DNA from: F23-B02 sp963632825
Lineage (GTDB): Bacteria > Bacillota > Clostridia > Oscillospirales > Oscillospiraceae
Direction: 5' to 3'
Assembly: GCA_963632825.1 (NCBI GenBank)
Contig: CAVGWF010000072.1
Span: 1-33,825, forward strand
Length of the DNA: 33,825 bases
Part shown: piece by piece, positions 30,130 through 33,825 of the stretch
Layout: the number at the start of each line of letters is the position of its first letter
Position numbering within the stretch: position 1 is the first letter of the stretch
The notes under the pieces: generated by a model
Seen by the model: the letters and a program-made list of their open reading frames with translations, nothing else
Told to the model about the DNA's origin: nothing
Database searches by the model: none
Translations under genes and position numbers: made by a program

Positions 30130-30132
30130 TTG

Positions 30133-30159
30133 AAAAAGCCGCCCCGATGGGGCGGCTTT
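30133..30159 (-). terminator. Intrinsic terminator of the NSS transporter gene
   Basis: 11-bp stem AAAGCCGCCCC/GGGGCGGCTTT (30135-30145, 30149-30159) with TTTTT on the minus-strand side. Confidence 0.85.
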
Positions 30160-30189
30160 GATAAAGTTGGGTAAATTGCCGTTTCGTTA

Positions 30190-31752
30190 TCAGAGGAAGA
30201 AGTCGGTGACCTGTGCGTACAGGACGAAGGCCATGCCGAGCGGGGTGATGACCTTGTAGCAGATGTCGAAGAAGGTGCGGCCCCAGAACTTGTGTCCTGC
30301 CTGCTCACACTCATCGACAACGAGGTCGAGCTTCCAGACCCAGCCGATGAGGAATGCCATGATCATCGCACCAAGCGGCATCATAATGCCCTCGGAGAGC
30401 ATGTCGTAGAAGTCGAGCCAGTCGCCGTTCCATGTCTTTGCGGTGCTGACATAGTAGGTAGCGGATGCGTCAAAGGCGGTGGTCTCTTTATCTACGGCAG
30501 TGTAAATTCCGTCCGCGCCGAGAGTATAGTAATCGGTGTTCTCATCAAAGGCGGAGATATCTCCGGCCTCTGCCCAGTGCATGCCGAGGATATCGGCCGG
30601 ATTGCCTATCGCGGCACCGCCGTTGGTGCCGGCACCCAGACCGTCAAGGCAGGTGGGCAGGCAGAATACGAAGATGATAACGGCGCAGAGAATTGCGTAC
30701 TTTTTGCGTCCGGGAGCCTTGCCCTCTGCAACATTCTGGTCGACCTTGAAGGAGGTGATGACCTCGAGCAGGGAGAAGGAGGAGGAGATGGCTGCGATGA
30801 AGACGAGGGAGTAGAACAGGAAGCCCATGATGTTGCCGACATAGCCCATCTTATCGAATACGATCTGCATGGACAGGAACAGCAGTCCCGGGCCGGAGCT
30901 GGTATCACCGCCGAGGAATGCATAGCATGCGGGCATAACGATCATGCCTGCCATGATTGCAACGAGGGTATCGCAGATAACGACGATGACGGCGTTCTTC
31001 TGGAGATTCTCCTGCTTCTTCAGGTAAGAGCCGTAGTTGATCATAGCGCCCATGCCGAGGGACAGGGAGAAGAACATCTGACCGGCGGCAGTTTTGAGAA
31101 CTCCAAGGAAATCTTCCTTAAGAGGCTGAATGTTCCAGCCGAACATGAACTTGTAGCCGTCCATTGCGCCGGGCTGCACAGCAACATAGATGATAACGAT
31201 AACAAGCATGACGAACAGCGCGGGCATACCGATCTTGCAGAAATTCTCGATGCCGTCCTCAACGCCTGCTGCGACTATGTATGCGTTGAGTGCAATGAAG
31301 ATCGCAGTCCAGAGTATCATCTGTCCGCCGTTCATAATGAAGCTGCCGAAGTAGGTTGAGATGTCTGAGGTGTTCCATGTGTTCCAGCCGAAGATGGCGG
31401 TCAGATAGCCGAGTGCGTAGCGAGTGACCATGCCGCCGAGAACAAAGTAGAAGCACAGGACCAGGAAGGGGCAGAGGACTGCCATATATCCGAGCCAGGT
31501 GAACTTCTTGCTGAGCTTGCGATAAGCCGCTACGGGGCTCAGACCGGTTTTACGGCCGATGGTGAATTCGCCGATCATAACGGCGAGACCTACGAAGACC
31601 GCAAGAGCAAGGTAAACGAGCAGGAAGGCGAAGCCGCCGCTCTTACCCATCTTGTACGGGAAGCCCCAGATGTTGCCCAGACCGACGGCAGAACCGATAG
31701 CGGCCATCAGGAAACCAAAGTTGGAGCCAAATGTTGCGCGATTGTTTTCCAT
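30190..31752 (-). CDS. Sodium-dependent transporter, NSS (SNF) family
   Basis: 520 residues, LeuT-fold. The NSS signature is at the N-terminus: FLMAAIGSAVGLGNIWGFPY, with the sodium-site motif GSAVGLGN, and then GGFAFLLVYL. Around 11 helices. The family's short bacterial form is usually about 440-450 residues; the surplus lies mostly in one insert at about residues 373-442 (bases 30427-30636), between LPTCLDGLG and LDFYDMLSEGIMMPLG. This insert is probably exposed outside and contains two AFDxxxxYY units 25 residues apart. The transported amino acid or amine is not predictable. AAGGAG precedes the ATG. Promoter at 31791-31818. Confidence 0.93.
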   Translation of the reverse strand: MENNRATFGSNFGFLMAAIGSAVGLGNIWGFPYKMGKSGGFAFLLVYLALAVFVGLAVMIGEFTIGRKTGLSPVAAYRKLSKKFTWLGYMAVLCPFLVLCFYFVLGGMVTRYALGYLTAIFGWNTWNTSDISTYFGSFIMNGGQMILWTAIFIALNAYIVAAGVEDGIENFCKIGMPALFVMLVIVIIYVAVQPGAMDGYKFMFGWNIQPLKEDFLGVLKTAAGQMFFSLSLGMGAMINYGSYLKKQENLQKNAVIVVICDTLVAIMAGMIVMPACYAFLGGDTSSGPGLLFLSMQIVFDKMGYVGNIMGFLFYSLVFIAAISSSFSLLEVITSFKVDQNVAEGKAPGRKKYAILCAVIIFVFCLPTCLDGLGAGTNGGAAIGNPADILGMHWAEAGDISAFDENTDYYTLGADGIYTAVDKETTAFDASATYYVSTAKTWNGDWLDFYDMLSEGIMMPLGAMIMAFLIGWVWKLDLVVDECEQAGHKFWGRTFFDICYKVITPLGMAFVLYAQVTDFFL

Positions 31753-31790
31753 AACTTTCTCTCCTTTTTTAAATGCTTTCGCTGTGGTCT

Positions 31791-31818
31791 ATTGTATCTG
31801 TTAAAAAATTGATTACAA
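31791..31818 (-). promoter_or_regulatory. Promoter of the NSS transporter gene
   Basis: Minus strand TTGTAA (31818-31813), 16 bases, TACAAT (31796-31791), about 40 bases before the start at 31752. Confidence 0.55.
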
Positions 31819-32104
31819 TAGCTTTAGACTTAAATTAACTCAATCTTAACACGAATTAATGTTGTCTTTACGAGAATTTATACCAGAGGGCTTGATTTTG
31901 GTAATAATTTATTCATAAGATGGCTTAAATAATGCCAAAAACGGCTCCTAAGGTGGACAAATTATTAACATTCAGGACAAATTGCGTTAACTCTCTTAGC
32001 AGATGCAAAAGTTAGGATAAGATATCCGGCCGTAAATGGGGTTAATATACATATTAATAACTCATATAGCAAACGCAAAAAAGCATATGCAGAATGTAAT
32101 GACA
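31819..32104. other. Intergenic region, no gene seen
   Basis: About 290 AT-rich bases upstream of the NSS gene. No reading frame has a ribosome binding site or family-like sequence. A short symmetric stretch, TTAATATACATATTAA, lies near 32042-32057. Nothing else is supported. Confidence 0.55.
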
Positions 32105-32162
32105 AAAAGCCGCGCCGCCGCATGAGGCGGGAATAAGCCGCGGCGATAGCCGCACGGCTTTT
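32105..32162. repeat. Nested inverted repeat, multi-hairpin element
   Basis: Outer arms AAAAGCCG (32105-32112) and CGGCTTTT (32155-32162) enclose inner GC-rich pairings (CGCCGC with GCGGCG, and CCGCC with GGCGG). With A- and T-runs at the ends it could be a two-way terminator of an unrecognised transcript. Confidence 0.5.
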
Positions 32163-32167
32163 GATGA

Positions 32168-32196
32168 TTGATTTTGCATCGGATTTTATGTATAGT
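32168..32196 (+). promoter_or_regulatory. Housekeeping promoter before the 32207-32284 inverted repeat
   Basis: TTGATT (32168-32173), 17 bases, TATAGT (32191-32196). Transcription would begin near 32203, a few bases before a long inverted repeat. Confidence 0.6.
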
Positions 32197-32206
32197 AGGG
32201 GAGTAG

Positions 32207-32284
32207 CGTCGATTGACAAGGGAATACACGGTTTAGACAGGCACAAATACGCTCGTGCCGCGTTAAAGCTCTTGTCAATCGACG
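32207..32284 (+). other. Structured RNA-like element: 14-bp inverted repeat with inner hairpin
   Basis: Arms CGTCGATTGACAAG (32207-32220) and CTTGTCAATCGACG (32271-32284) are perfectly complementary. Inside are TTTA/TAAA (32232-32235, 32264-32267) and GGCAC/GTGCC (32240-32244, 32255-32259), all nested, so a single extended stem-loop can form. It starts right after a promoter. No known riboswitch was recognised. Alternatives are an invertible or mobile-element remnant. Confidence 0.5.
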
Positions 32285-32304
32285 GTACAGTCCGCAGATA
32301 CGGC

Positions 32305-32493
32305 AAAGGAGGCGGCGATAAGGAGAGCTCCGTTCCTGCGGCTTTGGGCGATGAACTGAGCCGGAGAAATTCCGCGCTTTTGTGCTTTGACTTTCCCGCC
32401 CACGGCGACAGCGAGGCAGAGGACGGCTGCCTGCGGGTCGATAACTGCAAAAACGATCTGCTGCGCGCCGCCGTCGAGCGGTACGGGGTTTAA
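32305..32493 (+). pseudogene. Remnant of an alpha/beta hydrolase
   Basis: About 62 codons resembling the segment of alpha/beta hydrolases after the oxyanion loop: GGGDKESSVPAALGDELSRR, then SALLCFDFPAHGDS and LRVDNCKNDLLRAAVERYG. The start of the domain and everything after this segment, including the nucleophile GxSxG motif and catalytic Asp/His, are missing. The frame ends in TAA at 32493. It is most likely a decayed gene, and the LMW phosphatase gene starts 68 bases on. Confidence 0.55.
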
Positions 32494-32561
32494 CGGAGAA
32501 AGAAGCGTCTCCGTGCCATTTAATATCAGGGCTTGGAGGCTTTTGGAGGGATATAACAGCA

Positions 32562-33008
32562 ATGACAAAAATCTTATTCGTCTGCCACGGCAATATCTGC
32601 CGCAGTCCGATGGCGGAATATGTGATGAAGCACCTCGTCAGGGAATCCGGACGCGAGGCGGAGTTCGACATAGCCTCTGCCGCAACGAGCACAGAGGAGA
32701 TCGGAAACGATGTCTACCCGCCCGCGCGGCGCGAGCTTTTGTCGCACGGCGTTGAGTGTCCCAAGCGCAAAGCCCGCCGGCTTACCCGCCGCGATTTCGA
32801 CGAATACGATATGATAATCGGCATGGACGAGGAGAACCTTTACAATATGCGCCGCTGCTGCGGCGACGGCGACGCAGCGAAAATAAGCCTGCTGCTCGAC
32901 TTCACCGACCGTCCGGGCAATGTTGCAGACCCGTGGTACACCGGAAATTTCGCCGAAACATGGCGGGATGTCTGCGAGGGCTGCCGGTGCCTTCTGAAAC
33001 GACTGTGA
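32562..33008 (+). CDS. Low-molecular-weight protein-tyrosine-phosphatase
   Basis: 148 residues, normal family length. The phosphate-binding loop VCHGNICRSPMAE holds nucleophile Cys8 and Arg14 (C-x5-R-S). The general-acid motif is VADPWYTGNF near residue 120. Cytosolic. In Gram-positive bacteria such enzymes may act on tyrosine or arginine phosphates (YwlE-like); the Ile before CRS does not by itself settle which. GGAGGG lies about 11 bases before the ATG. Confidence 0.93.
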   Translation: MTKILFVCHGNICRSPMAEYVMKHLVRESGREAEFDIASAATSTEEIGNDVYPPARRELLSHGVECPKRKARRLTRRDFDEYDMIIGMDEENLYNMRRCCGDGDAAKISLLLDFTDRPGNVADPWYTGNFAETWRDVCEGCRCLLKRL

Positions 33009-33024
33009 CCGCAGGCTATATTTG

Positions 33025-33054
33025 TTGACAAACGACGCTCCCGATATATATAAT
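33025..33054 (+). promoter_or_regulatory. Housekeeping promoter of the PepSY gene
   Basis: TTGACA (33025-33030), 18 bases, TATAAT (33049-33054), both perfect consensus. Confidence 0.75.
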
Positions 33055-33088
33055 GTATGAGATAACCGCGTAGAGGAGGGGATGCTGC

Positions 33089-33520
33089 TTGGGTAAGGGC
33101 GGAAAACACCTGAACACCGGTTCCAACAAAAAAAGAAGCGGCGCCCACCTCTCGGAGAGAGAACGGCAGCGCGAGGCACGGAAGCACTCCCGCGCAAGGC
33201 ACCGCAAGAGCAGGCTGCGCACGGGCGCGCCGCAGATGGTGGTAATGCTGCTGCTGTGCGTTCTGATGGTCTCGCCTTTGCGGAGCTGCATAATAAGCGA
33301 TGACGACTATATCGGCTATACCGCGGCAAAGCAGACCGCGCTCGACGATGCCGGCATAACGCAGGAAAAGGCAAAAAATCTGTCCGCGGAGATGATAAAA
33401 ATAGACGACACGGTGTGTTATAAAGTGCAGTTTACCGGCTCGGTAACGGACTACCGGTACATAATCGACGCAAGCTCCGGCAATATAATCGGACAGAATT
33501 TTTACAGAACCGAAGGATAG
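33089..33520 (+). CDS. Membrane-anchored PepSY-like domain protein, TTG start
   Basis: 143 residues. The start is TTG at 33089: GAGGAGGGG (33073-33081) lies 7 bases upstream, no in-frame ATG exists near, and the only nearby ATG (33082) reads four codons to a stop. A very basic N-terminal tail of about 47 residues (with SERERQREARKHSRARHRKS) precedes one membrane helix (MVVMLLLCVLMVSPLRSC, about 50-67). A PepSY-like domain follows, with AAKQTALDDAGI, a YKVQF strand and the closing YIIDASSGNIIG. PepSY domains are often inhibitory or regulatory towards secreted proteases. The type II orientation puts PepSY outside and the basic tail inside. Confidence 0.85.
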   Translation: MGKGGKHLNTGSNKKRSGAHLSERERQREARKHSRARHRKSRLRTGAPQMVVMLLLCVLMVSPLRSCIISDDDYIGYTAAKQTALDDAGITQEKAKNLSAEMIKIDDTVCYKVQFTGSVTDYRYIIDASSGNIIGQNFYRTEG

Positions 33521-33548
33521 CGGGGCGCCCTTGATCGCTCCGCTTTTT
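33519..33548 (+). terminator. Intrinsic terminator of the PepSY gene
   Basis: 9-bp stem AGCGGGGCG/CGCTCCGCT (one G-T pair; 33519-33527, 33536-33544) followed by TTTTT. The stem begins in the stop codon. Confidence 0.75.
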
Positions 33549-33635
33549 GTCTATATGCTCAGTAAGGACCCGCGGCAGCGGCGGGCATACGGACATTAAG
33601 TACAAAAAACATGGTGTTTTAGGGACATATTGTGG

Positions 33636-33664
33636 TTGCAATTTGTGAAAAAATGTGCTATACT
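33636..33664 (+). promoter_or_regulatory. Housekeeping promoter of the gene at the right edge
   Basis: TTGCAA (33636-33641), 17 bases, TATACT (33659-33664) with TGC before it (extended -10). The leader to the start at 33799 is about 130 bases, with a small CCGCG/CGCGG hairpin near 33730-33752. Confidence 0.7.
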
Positions 33665-33798
33665 GACCACACTATTGTGAAGTGGCGCGCCCGCATATGG
33701 CGTGAAACCGATTTGTAAACGCTCGATACCGCGATTTTACCGGCGCGGTGTCAATCGTGATAAATTAGTCAATCATATTTAAAGGAAGGAAGAACCAT

Positions 33799-33825
33799 AT
33801 GATGAACGAAAAGTACGCACCCCTA
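33799..33825 (+). CDS. Start of a gene, cut by the window edge
   Basis: Nine codons, MMNEKYAPL, preceded by AAGGAAGGA at a good distance; the second ATG (33802) could also be the start. Some NADH:flavin oxidoreductases (Old Yellow Enzyme type) begin with a similar NEKY-PLF stretch, but nine residues are far too few to call it. Confidence 0.6.

Noticed and set aside
31965..32450. 161-codon minus-strand frame in the region right of the NSS gene
   Set aside because: No ribosome binding site and no family-like sequence; it runs through both inverted-repeat elements and opposite the hydrolase remnant.
1..33825. CRISPR array, tRNA or rRNA genes, insertion sequences, prophage
   Set aside because: No regularly spaced direct repeats, no tRNA T-loop or CCA context, no rRNA-like stretches, and no transposase, integrase or phage protein was found.

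Overview
The window looks like a chromosomal segment of a spore-forming, strictly anaerobic, fairly GC-rich Firmicute of the class Clostridia, most likely an Oscillospiraceae-type gut organism. The grounds are sporulation genes (spmA, spmB, sigG), an AbrB regulator with a cysteine tail, an EFR1-type flavodoxin/ferredoxin, an Fe-S flavoprotein with HypA, Gram-positive lipoproteins, strong AGGAGG ribosome binding sites and many intrinsic terminators. No tRNA, rRNA, insertion sequence, prophage or CRISPR array was seen. The family assignment is inference; no search was run.

Layout. 1-4900 (minus strand): an MBOAT acyltransferase running off the left edge, a DUF4358 lipoprotein, an anti-sigma/ECF sigma pair, a PpiC foldase lipoprotein and a YfcE-type phosphoesterase. 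The sigma gene and the lipoprotein-MBOAT operon share an identical two-part promoter, which suggests a small ECF regulon of surface-modification genes. 4978-8250: three small unknown genes, abrB, then spmA-spmB-sigG; the sigG ribosome binding site lies in the loop of a perfect hairpin. 8250-9330: no intact gene except a broken DUF2798 membrane protein. This stretch holds a strong promoter followed by a probable small RNA with an anti-Shine-Dalgarno loop, and a dispersed repeat whose second copy is at 12911. 9389-10876: DUF1846 protein.

10961-15317 (minus): a Na/phosphate cotransporter and a PhoR-PhoP two-component pair, each preceded by 11-base-period TGTAAA/TTTACA repeats resembling PhoP boxes. 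This looks like a compact phosphate-response unit. 15399-18358: GNAT and LysR genes facing a BrnQ branched-chain amino acid carrier. 18538-19694: a variant peptide deformylase overlapping an EFR1 protein. 19758-24397 (minus): an Fe-S/FAD oxidoreductase, a hypA gene with no hydrogenase in sight, then a YtcJ-like amidohydrolase behind a terminator.

24859-28424: a probable operon made of a small overlapping ORF, a YkvI-family transporter and two tandem ketopantoate-reductase-family paralogues that both keep the catalytic residues. This is the best candidate for an uncharacterised metabolic system. 28534-33825: a GreA-type factor, an unknown membrane protein, an NSS sodium-dependent transporter with an inserted repeat-containing loop, a non-coding region with strong RNA-like inverted repeats and an alpha/beta-hydrolase remnant, a low-molecular-weight phosphatase, a PepSY membrane protein, and the first codons of one more gene.
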